From: Vulcanimicrobiota bacterium
Lineage (GTDB): Bacteria; Vulcanimicrobiota; Xenobia; Xenobiales; JADMJV01
Direction: 5' to 3'
NCBI GenBank assembly: GCA_023447635.1
Contig: JAEXNA010000151.1
Coordinates: forward strand, 1-35,489
DNA length: 35,489 bases
This document shows, piece by piece, positions 7,645 through 16,723 of the stretch. The notes under the pieces are model-generated. The model was not told the origin of the DNA, did not search any database, and saw only the letters and a program-made list of their open reading frames with translations. How positions within the stretch are numbered: the first letter of the stretch is position 1; every line of letters starts with the position of its first letter. The position numbers and the translations under genes were made by a program.

Positions 7645-10600
7645 ATGTTAGCTTCTCTGATTGAAATGTCCCTTCGCTTCCGGCTCCTGGTGCTTTCCAC
7701 CGCGCTGGTCCTGGTGGGACTCGGGATCTACTCCCTGGGCCAGTCCCAGATGGACGTCTTCCCCGAGTTCGCCCCTCCCAAAGTCGAGGTGCAGACCGAG
7801 GCGCCCGGCCTCTCTACCGAAGAGGTCGAGCAACTGGTCTCCATCCCGATTGAAAACGCCCTGACCAGCACGCCGTTTGTCGAGACTCTGCGCTCGAAAT
7901 CGGTGCTGGGGCTGTCCTCCGTCGTGCTCATCCTCGAGCGCGGGGCCGACCTGGAAGTCGCTCGTCAGAACGTCCAGGAACGGCTGGCTCAAGCCGCCTC
8001 GCGGCTGCCCCTATCGGCGCGGCCGCCGGTGATTCTGCCTCCGCTTTCCTCGACCAGCCGGGTGCTCAAGGTGGGGATCCATTCCAAGACGCTGAGTCAG
8101 ATGGAGATGTCCGAGTCGGCTCGCTGGGTCATGCGACCGCGCTTGATGGCGGTTCCCGGCGTGGCCAACGTCGCCATCTGGGGTCAGAACAACCGTCAGT
8201 ACCAGGTGCTGGTCGACCCTCGCGAGTTGACTCAGCAGAACGTCACCCTGCAGCAGGTGATCACCTCGGTGGCCAACGCCGTCTCCCAGGGTGGGGGAGG
8301 GTTTATCGACACTCCGAACCAGCGGATTCCGATCCGTCATCAAAGCTGGGTTCAGAAACCCGAAGACCTGGAGCGGGCCGTGCTTTCGACCTCGAGCGGC
8401 GCACCGGCTCCCCTGTCCGGCGCCGCGCCACGGCCGGGGGGCGGGGCTCCTTTACCCTCGGCTCCCGGCGCAAGCGCCCCAGCGCCTACCGCCGGTGTCG
8501 CGGCCGTGACCGTGGGCGATGTCAGCACGGTAAGGATCGGCGCTCCACCTGCCATCGGAGACGCCGTCATCAACAGCCAGCCCGGCCTGCTCCTGATTGT
8601 CGAGAAGTATCCGTGGGGCAACACGTTAGAGGTGACCCGAGGGGTGGAAGAGGCGCTGGAATCGCTTAAACCCGGCCTTCCCGGGATGGAGATCGACACC
8701 ACCATCTTCCGGCCCGCGACCTTCATCGAAACCGCTCTGGACAACCTATCCTGGGCGCTGGGGCTGGGCTGCGCCATGGTCGTGGTGGTTCTGCTTGTGT
8801 TCCTGGCCGACTTCCGGACCGCCGTGATCAGCGCCGTGGCGATTCCGATTTCGCTGTTGGGGGCGATTCTGGTCCTGGTGGCTCTGGGGCAATCGGTCAA
8901 CACCATGGTGATCGCGGGGCTGGCCATCGCCCTGGGCTCCGTGGTCGACGACGCCATCATCGACGTCGAGAACATCACCCGCCGCCTACGTATCAACGCC
9001 CAACTCGACCGTCCCGAGCCGATCACCAAAGTGATTCTCGACGCTTCGCTCGAGGTCAGGTCGGCCATCGTTTACGCCAGTGCGATCGTGATCGTGACCA
9101 TCGTCCCGGTCTTCTTCCTCGACGGCCTGGCCGGAGCGTTCTTCCGACCGCTGGCGTTCTCGTACACGCTGGCCATCCTGGTCTCGCTGCTAGTCGCTCT
9201 GACCGTGACCCCGGCGCTCTGCTATATGCTGCTCAAGGTCGACGCCGACCACAGCGAGTCCGGCATGCTGGCCCGCTGGCTTCAGCGCATCTACAGCCGT
9301 CTGTTGGGCGGGACGATCCACCGTCCTGGTCTCGCCACCGTGCTCTTGCTGCTCTGTATGGCGGGAACCATGATGGCCGTGCCGCGCTTCGGCCAGGAGT
9401 TTCTTCCTTACTTCAAAGAGAACGACTTCCTGATGCACTGGGTGGAAAAGCCCGGAACCTCATTAGAGGCGATGCGGCGCATCACCATCAAGGCCAGTGA
9501 AGAGTTGCTGACCATTCCTGGCGTGCGCAATTTCGGAGCACACATCGGGCGAGCCGAAGCCGCCGACGAGGTGGTCGGTCCGAACTTCACGGAACTCTGG
9601 GTAAGCATCTCGCCCGAGGTCGACTACGACAGCACGGTGGCCAGCATCCAGGAGGTGGTCGACGGCTACCCCGGGCTGCACCGCGACGTTCTGACCTATC
9701 TCCGTGAACGGATCAAAGAGGTGCTCAGCGGCGCCGACGCTTCCATCGTGGTACGAATTTCTGGCCCCGAACTGCGTGGCCTCCGGACCTCGGCCGAGTC
9801 GGTGGCGAAGAAACTGCACGACATCGCCGGCGTCACCGACCTCAAGGTCGAGGCGCAGGTGCTGGTGCCTCAGATCTCCATCCGCTTGCGCCCGGAGCAA
9901 GCGGCTCTGTACGGCCTGACCGAGCAGGACCTGCGCCGGGCCGAGAGCGTGTTTCTGAGCGGCCTGAAGGTAGGAGAAGTGTATGAAGGCCAGGCCATCC
10001 AGGATGTGGTGGTGTGGAGCGACGGTCCCGTACGAGATGACATCTCCGCCCTACAGGAACTGCTGTTAGAGACCCCTTCGGGGGATCGGGTGCCAATGGG
10101 AGAGGTGGCCGAGATCACGATGGTGCCTGCTCCAAACGCGATCGTCCGCGAGGCGGCCACCCGGCGCATCGACGTGACCTGCAACGTGAAGGGGCGCGAC
10201 CTGGGCAGCGTGGCCGCCGAGATCCGTCAGACCCTGGACACGGTCGAGTTCGAGGCCGGCTATTACCCCGAGGTTCTCGGAGAGTTCGCCGCCCAGCAAG
10301 AGGCGATGCAACGCCTGGCCGTCACCGCTGGCCTGGCCGTTCTGGTCATCCTGGTCCTTCTGCAGTCCGACTTCGAGTCGCCGCGCATGGTAGCGGTGGT
10401 CTTTCTCTCCCTCCCGTTCTCCTTGATCGGAGGCGTGGCCGGGATCGCTCTGGGTGGAGGGATAATCTCGCTGGGCTCGCTGGTCGGGTTCGTGGCCGTG
10501 TTGGGTATCGCCGCCCGCAACGGCATTATGATGGTCAGCCACTACCGCCACCTGCAGTTCGAGGAAGGAGTCCCGTTCGGATTAGAGTTGGTTCTGCGAG

Positions 10601-10878
10601 GCTCCAGTGAACGTGTCGTGCCGATCCTGATGACCGCGTTGACCCAGATTCTAGCGCTCCTCCCGATCGCTTTGGGAGGCAACCTGCCAGGCTACGAGAT
10701 CGAATACCCGATGGCGCTGGTCATCCTGGGCGGCATGATCTCCTCCACCCTGCTCAGCCTCTTCCTTCTCCCGGCCTTCTACCTGCTGTTGGGCAAAGGC
10801 CAGACCTCCCATTTGACCATCGACCCGGGCGGCAACGACCGGAGCAACCATGACCCGAGCAACACCAGCCCCGCCTAA
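7645..10878 (+). CDS. Heavy-metal-type RND efflux pump, inner membrane
   Basis: Proton-driven inner-membrane pump of 1077 residues. I take ATG 7645, 2 nt after the adaptor stop; the frame is open 53 codons further up, but that stretch is Arg/Gly-rich shadow sequence. It opens with the typical membrane helix and the CusA/CzcA-like motifs MDVFPEFAPP and LVSIPIENAL. The transmembrane helix 4 proton-relay region reads VVDDAIIDVEN, with acidic residues at 435, 436, 440 and 442. Two groups of membrane helices and two large periplasmic loops are present. An Ala/Pro/Gly-rich insert of about 40 residues (about 250-290) lies in the first periplasmic loop, where most relatives have none. Last gene of the operon. 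Substrate probably divalent or monovalent metal cations, by family only. Confidence 0.93.
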   Translation: MLASLIEMSLRFRLLVLSTALVLVGLGIYSLGQSQMDVFPEFAPPKVEVQTEAPGLSTEEVEQLVSIPIENALTSTPFVETLRSKSVLGLSSVVLILERGADLEVARQNVQERLAQAASRLPLSARPPVILPPLSSTSRVLKVGIHSKTLSQMEMSESARWVMRPRLMAVPGVANVAIWGQNNRQYQVLVDPRELTQQNVTLQQVITSVANAVSQGGGGFIDTPNQRIPIRHQSWVQKPEDLERAVLSTSSGAPAPLSGAAPRPGGGAPLPSAPGASAPAPTAGVAAVTVGDVSTVRIGAPPAIGDAVINSQPGLLLIVEKYPWGNTLEVTRGVEEALESLKPGLPGMEIDTTIFRPATFIETALDNLSWALGLGCAMVVVVLLVFLADFRTAVISAVAIPISLLGAILVLVALGQSVNTMVIAGLAIALGSVVDDAIIDVENITRRLRINAQLDRPEPITKVILDASLEVRSAIVYASAIVIVTIVPVFFLDGLAGAFFRPLAFSYTLAILVSLLVALTVTPALCYMLLKVDADHSESGMLARWLQRIYSRLLGGTIHRPGLATVLLLLCMAGTMMAVPRFGQEFLPYFKENDFLMHWVEKPGTSLEAMRRITIKASEELLTIPGVRNFGAHIGRAEAADEVVGPNFTELWVSISPEVDYDSTVASIQEVVDGYPGLHRDVLTYLRERIKEVLSGADASIVVRISGPELRGLRTSAESVAKKLHDIAGVTDLKVEAQVLVPQISIRLRPEQAALYGLTEQDLRRAESVFLSGLKVGEVYEGQAIQDVVVWSDGPVRDDISALQELLLETPSGDRVPMGEVAEITMVPAPNAIVREAATRRIDVTCNVKGRDLGSVAAEIRQTLDTVEFEAGYYPEVLGEFAAQQEAMQRLAVTAGLAVLVILVLLQSDFESPRMVAVVFLSLPFSLIGGVAGIALGGGIISLGSLVGFVAVLGIAARNGIMMVSHYRHLQFEEGVPFGLELVLRGSSERVVPILMTALTQILALLPIALGGNLPGYEIEYPMALVILGGMISSTLLSLFLLPAFYLLLGKGQTSHLTIDPGGNDRSNHDPSNTSPA

Positions 10879-10959
10879 AACGAAAGGAGAGGTTCAGCTA
10901 CTCAAGGCGACGAGGGAAGCGAGAAATGCTGCCAGCCCAACCAGCACAGCAAGCCCACA

Positions 10960-10982
10960 CGCGGGCACCCGACGAGCCCGCG
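10960..10982. terminator. Hairpin between convergent ends
   Basis: CGCGGGC (10960-10966) and GCCCGCG (10976-10982) form a 7-bp stem with a 9-nt loop in the 119-bp gap between the pump gene and the leftward giant gene. There is no proper T run on either strand after the stem, so termination is plausible but weakly supported. Confidence 0.35.
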
Positions 10983-10997
10983 CCTAAAAAGCAAGCC

Positions 10998-13900
10998 CTA
11001 AGCCATCGCTCCAGCGACCGCAACTCCCACCGGAACTCCCACCACCGCCTGCGTGGCCGCTCCAACCGCCTGCAGCCCCTGCTCGCCCATAGCCGTCACC
11101 TTCGCTCCCGTCCCGTAGGCGGCGTTGAAGGTCGCCAGCGGCAGCCCCGCCTTATGGTTGAGCACCATGTTCTTGACCGCGCCGTCGATCGGGTCGCCGA
11201 TCTTCTCGGCCAGCGCCATCTGACGGTTCAACCCCAGCACCCAGTGCACGCTCGAGATCGGCACCTCCGCCCCGTTGCGCGAGAGCAAGGACAGCAGATG
11301 AATGAAGCAGTCCATCCGGTCCTCGCGAGCCAGAATCGGCTTCAGCATCTCGGACGTGATCACCGACTTCCCATCGAAGTAGCGGCCGTTCATCCGACGC
11401 GCCGCAAGCCAGGCCCAGTCGCCCTTGCCGATCACCGTAAGCAGGTCCAGCCCGCCCACCCGGTCTTCGTTCGAAATCGGCACCGCCTGGCCGAAGTCCA
11501 GAATGGTCACGCTCTTCGTGTCCTTATCGATCAGCACCTGACCGTCGTGGAAATCCGGGTTGGCAAAGAGCGGGCGAGGCTTGGCGTTGCCGCTAGAGTC
11601 GACGCCGCGCAGCACCCCGAACTCCGCCGCCCCCATAGCGTCCATCGCGCTGTTGTAAAGCTCTTTGTCCTCTTTGTAGATCTTGCGAGCCGTCTTACCC
11701 TTCGCCTCTTCCATGAACAGCCCCAGGTTCTGCACCTTGAAGGCGTCGATGCTGCGAACGTGCCAGCCGTTGGTGTCGTGGCGATAGGTGTCGAAGGCCT
11801 GCTTCTGCACCGCCATCGCCTGCTCTTTCTGGAACTCTAGAGCCACCGACTCGCGGATAAGACCCAGCAAGCCCAGGATGTAGCCGTACTTCTCGCGGTC
11901 CTCCGGCGTCTCCGTCATAAAGCCGATCAGCTTGTCGAAACGGCCAAAGTCGTAGCGGGTCGACTCTTCGATATCCTGACGACCCAGCGAGACCACCTCG
12001 CGCTTCCCGGTCTCGCCGTTGGTGTAGCGGATCGCCACGTTCACCGACCCGCTGCCCAGCACTCGATCGATCTTCAGGTCGGCCGGCCACTCGTCGCCGA
12101 ACCGGTTCTGCACCAGTTTTAATACCTCGTAATAATTCAGCGGCATCGAGGCGTCCTGAGCGCTCTCGAAAGCGTCCTTGAAGTCTTTGAACTCGCTGGT
12201 GAAGGCAAGGTACTGCTTCATCTTGATGCCGGGCACGCCGTAGGCATCGAACAGACGGGTCAGGATGGCCGCTTCGTCGAGTTTCCCCTTGTCCTTATCG
12301 TCATCGCCGGAAGGCTCCGACGGCTTTTGCCCCAGGATGTAAGCGACCGCCAGGGTGTCCGCCTCCCCGTGAGAGTACAGCACGCCGCGAGCGATCTTAT
12401 CGCCCAGGTCGCGGTTCTCCGGAGAGAGGTCTTTGAGGAAATGGCCGATGACCGCCTCTCTTCCCTCGTCGCTCCGCAGCAGTCCCGAAGGGCCGGCCAG
12501 GAAACTGTTGGCCACCAGCACCCGGGTGTTGCCGTCGGCCTCCAACAGGTCCAGACGCGTGGTCTGGATCGCCTCCTGCAGGGGGGCGTAATCCTGCTCC
12601 TCCGAGGCTGTCTCCAGGTAAGCCGGCATCTCGTCGCGCCGCCCCATCAGGTACTCGATAGTAGCGATCTGCTCGGCGGGCGATTTCTCTCGCGCCACGG
12701 CCACCAATCCCGACAGCGCTGCTGCGTTGCGGCGATAGACGTCCGTGGTGTCGGTCACCCCGCGCACCAGTTTGGGGAACACCGTGTCGACCGTGTCCGG
12801 CTGAAGCTTGGCTTTCTCGGCCACCTTGTCGCGGAACTCGACGTAGGCCAGCGGATAGTCGTCGATCAGGCCGTAGCGGTCCTCGATCCAGTTGGCGGCC
12901 ACGGCCAGATCCGCAGGCGCTGTCGTCGGAGAACACTGGTCGCCCAGAAGCTTCAGCAGAAGAGAAGAACTCTGCTCCGCGCTCAGCAGGTCCAGCGCGT
13001 GCTCCTTGCCCAGCCAGTCCCTCAGCGACTCGCTATCCAGACCGTCGAGACGGGCGTAAAGGTTATCTCCCAGCTTCTTCCGGGTGTCGTCGCGAGCTTG
13101 CAGCGAGCCTTCGGAAAACTCGTAGGAACGGTCGAACAGATCGTACCAGGTCTCCAGCGATTCCACACCGTCCTGCACGGCCACCAGACCGTCCATCAGA
13201 AACGCGCCCGCATCGGTCCCTACTCGCTGCTTCTCTTCCGAGTTGTATAGCGAGGTCGTCACCTTGTAGCGCTCCAGCGCCCCCTCGGCGCCTTCGAGAA
13301 TCTTTCCGAAGGTGGCCACCGGCATCCCCTTGACCAGGCTCTGGCTCACCTCGGCGTCGTGCCCCAGCAGCGCCATTCGGCTCAGCACGTCTCGGCTCTC
13401 GATGGACGACAGCGGCATCACCACCTCGCGCAGACGGCGCTGACCGTCGTAATAACGCGATCGGGCCTTCTCGTAGTCGACCTGGTATTTGTAGTCTTTG
13501 CGCTTGGGGATGAACTCCTCGGCCTTCACCCTTTCGTTGAGGACCTTCAGGGTGGAGGTTTCCGTGTCCGGAAGTTCCTCGGGTTTCAGTTGGTAGGCGT
13601 ACACCAGAGCGTCCCGCATCCCGGCGGCGTTCTGGCTGCGGTCCGGAGATTTGAGGCTCTCCGCTATTGACTCGATCCCCGATTGGGCGAGGGTGCGAGC
13701 GGCCTCGCCCAGCCAACTCTTGCGGTCGCCCGTCGAGCGCACGCGACGAGACGGCGGCATGTGGCGTACCAGGTGAGTGATCCCCTCCGTGGTCTGCCCG
13801 GAACTCGCCATCCCCTCGACGAAGCGTCGCTCGATCCCCTCGGGCAGAAGTCTCGACTCCCGGTCGCTGTCGGCAAAATTCGGTTGATGGGTCGAGATGT

Positions 13901-15755
13901 TGGCGATGTCGACCAACTGCCGCTTCAGCGATTCGTCAAACTCCGGGGTGAACGGCTGCCACGCCTCGGACTCGCCCAGCGAGACCAGGAAGTTGTTCAG
14001 CTTCCGAGGCTCCTGCAGGGGCAGTTGCAGGCGGACGCGCGCCCGCTGCTCCCGAGCCTCGGCCGCCAGGTCGGCCAGCTTGCCTCCAACCTGTCTTACC
14101 CTGGTCATAAACGCCTTGTCGGGCTCTTTCATACCGAACAGACGGGTGGCGTACTCGGTCGCTCGCGAGTGCCCGGAGTAGGTGGTCTCCTGCGCCATCG
14201 CCGTGAAATCCAGCCCGCCCAGTGCCGCCAGCGCAGCCTCGTTCATCTCGTTCGCCAGCGGCCAGGTCTCCCGGTCGCCCTCGTGGTTCATCCCGATCAG
14301 ACCCTGCAGATTGTAGGGGTTCGGCTCGTCCTCGTTCTTGTACAGGTAGCCCCGCGTGGCGGCCGTCGCCAGCCCCGGCAGATTGCCCGCCGCCATGTCC
14401 TGGAAGTTGGCCTTGAAGAGGACTCCGTCGAGGAAGCTGTAGTGCAGCGTCTCTTCTTTCTCATAGCCGATTTGGCGCGGCTTCAGGCTGTCGATGAAGG
14501 TGTCGGCCTTCCACTCCGGGCCGTACTTCGCCATAAAGCCCTGCAGCTTCGCCTTCGCTTCGCCGCTGAACCCCTCCGCCGGAAGCGCCGACCGGCGCAG
14601 GCTGACCAGCAAGCGAAGCATCCCGTCGACCTTCTGCTGAGACGTCTTCCCGCTCAACCCGTCCAGATGCTCGGCCGCCGCCAGCAGGGCTACCTCTTTG
14701 TCCAGACGGTCGCCGTCAGCGATGGTGATCGCCTCGTAGTCGGGCGGCTCGCCGTTCCATCCGGGGAACATCCAGTCCGGCGTCGTGTCGGTGGCCAGGC
14801 GCTCGGCCAGGCTCTGGTAGTTCGCCTTGAACTTCGCGATGTCGTCGACCGGCTTGTTGTACTGGGGCCGCGCTTCGATCTTGAGCGCCTCGGGCATCGG
14901 CGTCATCTCGCGCGTCACCGAGGTCTCGCCCCGGCGCACGTAGGCCTCCACCTCCGTCTCCACCGCTCCGATCCGGATCCCCTCCGCCTCCTGGTTGTGC
15001 GCGGCGGCGGTCAGGGCGCGGTCCAGATCGGCTTCGGGGTACTCCACCGGGTTCGCCGAATAAAGCCTGTTCAGGGCGTGGAACGCCGCGCGCGGATTGA
15101 ACCCGGCGTCAGCTATGCGCTTGATGGCGGCCTGGTCGGCGGCCACCTGCATATCGCGCGAGTCCACGAACGTCCGAGTGCTCGGACTCTCGTTCTCTTC
15201 GTTCTGCGGGTCTTGCTTGTCAAAGTCCAGCGCGCGCTCGATCTGTTGGGCCAGGACGAACGCCAACTCGTCTTCCGTCTCCAGAGTTCGCAGCATCCCC
15301 ACGTCGACCGCCAGGCGGTAGATCGCCTTGTTGTCGTGAGCTTCGGGAATCCCCAGCCAGTCGCGCACCGGCCATCTCCGAGGACCCTGGGCCGATTTCC
15401 AGGCGTCCTCCATCTTCTTGCTGTCCTCGATCGCCGCCTGAGGCATGTCCCCGCTGAACAGTTCGAGACGCAGTTCGACGCCCTTGGCCGCGATATCGGG
15501 CCCGGCCAGGCGTTCCACCAGAGCCACCAGGTGGCTGTGGGCCTGCTTCATGGCCGGGTCGACCTCACCCAGGGGTGGAGTGGTCAGCACACCCATCTCG
15601 CTGCGCAGACGCCCGTGCCACCGCTCGAGCTCCCTTTTCGCAGCCCAGTCCAGGCCGTCCACAGGTCCTTCAGGGTGGGAGGCGGCAGGTGGAGTTTTCG
15701 AGGCCCGGTTGGAGGAGGGGAGGGCCGGGGAGGACAGCGCGGATCGAATCATCAT
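10998..15755 (-). CDS. Giant protein: degenerate M48 peptidase-like N-terminus, ABC1/UbiB-like C-terminus
   Basis: 1585 residues from ATG 15755 (a second ATG follows at once), with GGGAGG just upstream. No signal peptide; probably cytoplasmic. Residues about 85-235 follow the M48 metallopeptidase pattern (GMLRTLETEDELAFVLA, later AADQAAIKRIADAGFNPRAA). The HExxH zinc motif is QQIER (residues 170-174) and the third-ligand Glu is Gln203, so it should be catalytically dead. Residues about 240-1160 are mostly helical with no domain I recognise. From about 1170 the order of the ABC1/UbiB atypical kinase family appears: KMKQ (1178-1181) in place of KxGQ, a glycine-rich GSGSVNVAIR at 1234, DFHDGQ (1401-1406) in place of the usual HPGN box, and DFG at 1420. 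The Lys expected in the VAVK position looks like Ser. Two degraded catalytic folds in one chain suggest a binding or scaffold role; this is inference. Confidence 0.8.
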   Translation of the reverse strand: MMIRSALSSPALPSSNRASKTPPAASHPEGPVDGLDWAAKRELERWHGRLRSEMGVLTTPPLGEVDPAMKQAHSHLVALVERLAGPDIAAKGVELRLELFSGDMPQAAIEDSKKMEDAWKSAQGPRRWPVRDWLGIPEAHDNKAIYRLAVDVGMLRTLETEDELAFVLAQQIERALDFDKQDPQNEENESPSTRTFVDSRDMQVAADQAAIKRIADAGFNPRAAFHALNRLYSANPVEYPEADLDRALTAAAHNQEAEGIRIGAVETEVEAYVRRGETSVTREMTPMPEALKIEARPQYNKPVDDIAKFKANYQSLAERLATDTTPDWMFPGWNGEPPDYEAITIADGDRLDKEVALLAAAEHLDGLSGKTSQQKVDGMLRLLVSLRRSALPAEGFSGEAKAKLQGFMAKYGPEWKADTFIDSLKPRQIGYEKEETLHYSFLDGVLFKANFQDMAAGNLPGLATAATRGYLYKNEDEPNPYNLQGLIGMNHEGDRETWPLANEMNEAALAALGGLDFTAMAQETTYSGHSRATEYATRLFGMKEPDKAFMTRVRQVGGKLADLAAEAREQRARVRLQLPLQEPRKLNNFLVSLGESEAWQPFTPEFDESLKRQLVDIANISTHQPNFADSDRESRLLPEGIERRFVEGMASSGQTTEGITHLVRHMPPSRRVRSTGDRKSWLGEAARTLAQSGIESIAESLKSPDRSQNAAGMRDALVYAYQLKPEELPDTETSTLKVLNERVKAEEFIPKRKDYKYQVDYEKARSRYYDGQRRLREVVMPLSSIESRDVLSRMALLGHDAEVSQSLVKGMPVATFGKILEGAEGALERYKVTTSLYNSEEKQRVGTDAGAFLMDGLVAVQDGVESLETWYDLFDRSYEFSEGSLQARDDTRKKLGDNLYARLDGLDSESLRDWLGKEHALDLLSAEQSSSLLLKLLGDQCSPTTAPADLAVAANWIEDRYGLIDDYPLAYVEFRDKVAEKAKLQPDTVDTVFPKLVRGVTDTTDVYRRNAAALSGLVAVAREKSPAEQIATIEYLMGRRDEMPAYLETASEEQDYAPLQEAIQTTRLDLLEADGNTRVLVANSFLAGPSGLLRSDEGREAVIGHFLKDLSPENRDLGDKIARGVLYSHGEADTLAVAYILGQKPSEPSGDDDKDKGKLDEAAILTRLFDAYGVPGIKMKQYLAFTSEFKDFKDAFESAQDASMPLNYYEVLKLVQNRFGDEWPADLKIDRVLGSGSVNVAIRYTNGETGKREVVSLGRQDIEESTRYDFGRFDKLIGFMTETPEDREKYGYILGLLGLIRESVALEFQKEQAMAVQKQAFDTYRHDTNGWHVRSIDAFKVQNLGLFMEEAKGKTARKIYKEDKELYNSAMDAMGAAEFGVLRGVDSSGNAKPRPLFANPDFHDGQVLIDKDTKSVTILDFGQAVPISNEDRVGGLDLLTVIGKGDWAWLAARRMNGRYFDGKSVITSEMLKPILAREDRMDCFIHLLSLLSRNGAEVPISSVHWVLGLNRQMALAEKIGDPIDGAVKNMVLNHKAGLPLATFNAAYGTGAKVTAMGEQGLQAVGAATQAVVGVPVGVAVAGAMA

Positions 15756-15842
15756 AGCCCTCCCAGACTACGACAGCTCGAGGAAAATACCCTTAAACCT
15801 TAAGGCTATTCCCGGACCTCAGACCTGCTCGAATGGGACAGA

Positions 15843-16400
15843 CTATGGCCCAGGGATGGAAGAGCCGTTGGCGCCGGGTAAGGTCGTGCCCGAATCTTCT
15901 CCGGAAACGTCGGCGTCTCCACCCTGGCCTCCGGACGAGCCGCCAAGCCCATCTCCGCCACGACCGCCTTGTGTCAGAGCTGCCAGGAGAATCGTATTGT
16001 AACTGCTGGCCGAGGACCCACGCGCTCCCACCGGCCCCGCCTCCCCGGCCGTCGCCACCTGCGCCGCCCGTGACGATCGCTTGAGTTGGGCGTCGAGATA
16101 CTCGACCAGGAACTCGGTCACCTCGACCGGCACTTCGTCCCACTCCACCTGGGCCGCCTTCGCCACCGTCACCGGCCCGAAGCGAATCTCACCAGAAGCA
16201 TCAATCCCGCTTGCCCGAAGACGGACCACCTGCGACGGAACCGCCGCCTGCTCCAGCACGCTGCGCAACTGAACCGTAGCCGTCTGCCCCGAAGCGGGCG
16301 GGGGAGACAGGGTAAAGACCTAGTCCCCCGAATCGCCACAGCCGGCTAAGACCAGCGAGAACAGCGACAGCAAGATAAGTAAGAACCGGTGAGACAACAT
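15843..16400 (-). pseudogene. Lipoprotein with in-frame amber codon after the signal peptide
   Basis: From ATG 16400 a perfect lipoprotein signal is encoded (LVLAGC, Cys21, then GDSGD). Codon 27 (16322-16320) is TAG. Beyond it the same frame stays open to 15843, giving about 158 further residues that look like real protein: a probable beta-rich part (RFGPVTVAKAAQVEWDEVP) and a Gly/Ser-rich tail. One base change (for example TAC or TAT Tyr to TAG) explains the break. Alternatives are read-through or internal initiation at TTG 16268, which would give a cytosolic 141-residue product and seems unlikely. It ends 87 bp before the giant gene and may share its transcript. No clear ribosome site precedes ATG 16400. 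Function unknown. Confidence 0.65.
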
Positions 16401-16723
16401 AAGGAGGGACCCCCGAAAAGAATAAGACCTCAACCTTCTTCTGCGAGAGTAGATCTCCCCCGCTACCCCCTAAAGGTCCGAGATTCCCCAGTGGGGACTC
16501 GACAGCGACGAAAACAGCCACGCCCTATTTGGCGCTTCGCAGGTCGATCAAAGTTCGCAAGGACCAACTCATAGTCCAGGAGGTCGACACCATCAAGGCC
16601 GTCGCCCTGGCTCGCGGGGGTCGCGCCGCCCTGCGGCGTCGGCGAAGGTTTCCATTCCAAGGATACCCGTCATCCTCAATGGCGACCGGCAGGATGCCTT
16701 TGCAGAAGACCTAAAAAGAAAAG
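16401..16723. other. Non-coding stretch with a dockerin-like remnant
   Basis: No intact gene is convincing in these 323 bp. On the minus strand, 16603-16547 encodes DGLDGVDLLDYELVLANF, which has the spacing of a dockerin/EF-hand-like repeat (Asp-rich loop, then LLDYxLVLANF). It sits in a short frame with unrelated flanks, so it looks like the relic of a cell-surface protein. A 19-bp palindrome found again near the HNH gene lies at 16482-16500. The promoter of the glycosyltransferase at 16724 should be at the right end. Confidence 0.35.
16482..16500. repeat. 19-bp palindrome, copy A
   Basis: Matches GANTCCCCASTGGGGANTC exactly. Two further copies occur at 27912 and 28672. It lies upstream of the leftward amber-interrupted lipoprotein. 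Role unknown; could be an operator or a small dispersed repeat. Confidence 0.6.

Noticed and set aside
12397..13716. Minus-strand open frames of 179 and 217 codons inside the giant gene
   Set aside because: They are alternative frames of the same strand with Arg/Gly-biased composition and no family signal.
13683..15803. 706-codon open frame on the plus strand opposite the giant gene (and a 304-codon one at 10926-11840)
   Set aside because: GC-rich coding DNA leaves long antisense frames. The plus-strand translations are Arg/Leu/His-rich without domains, while the minus frame carries recognisable motifs throughout.
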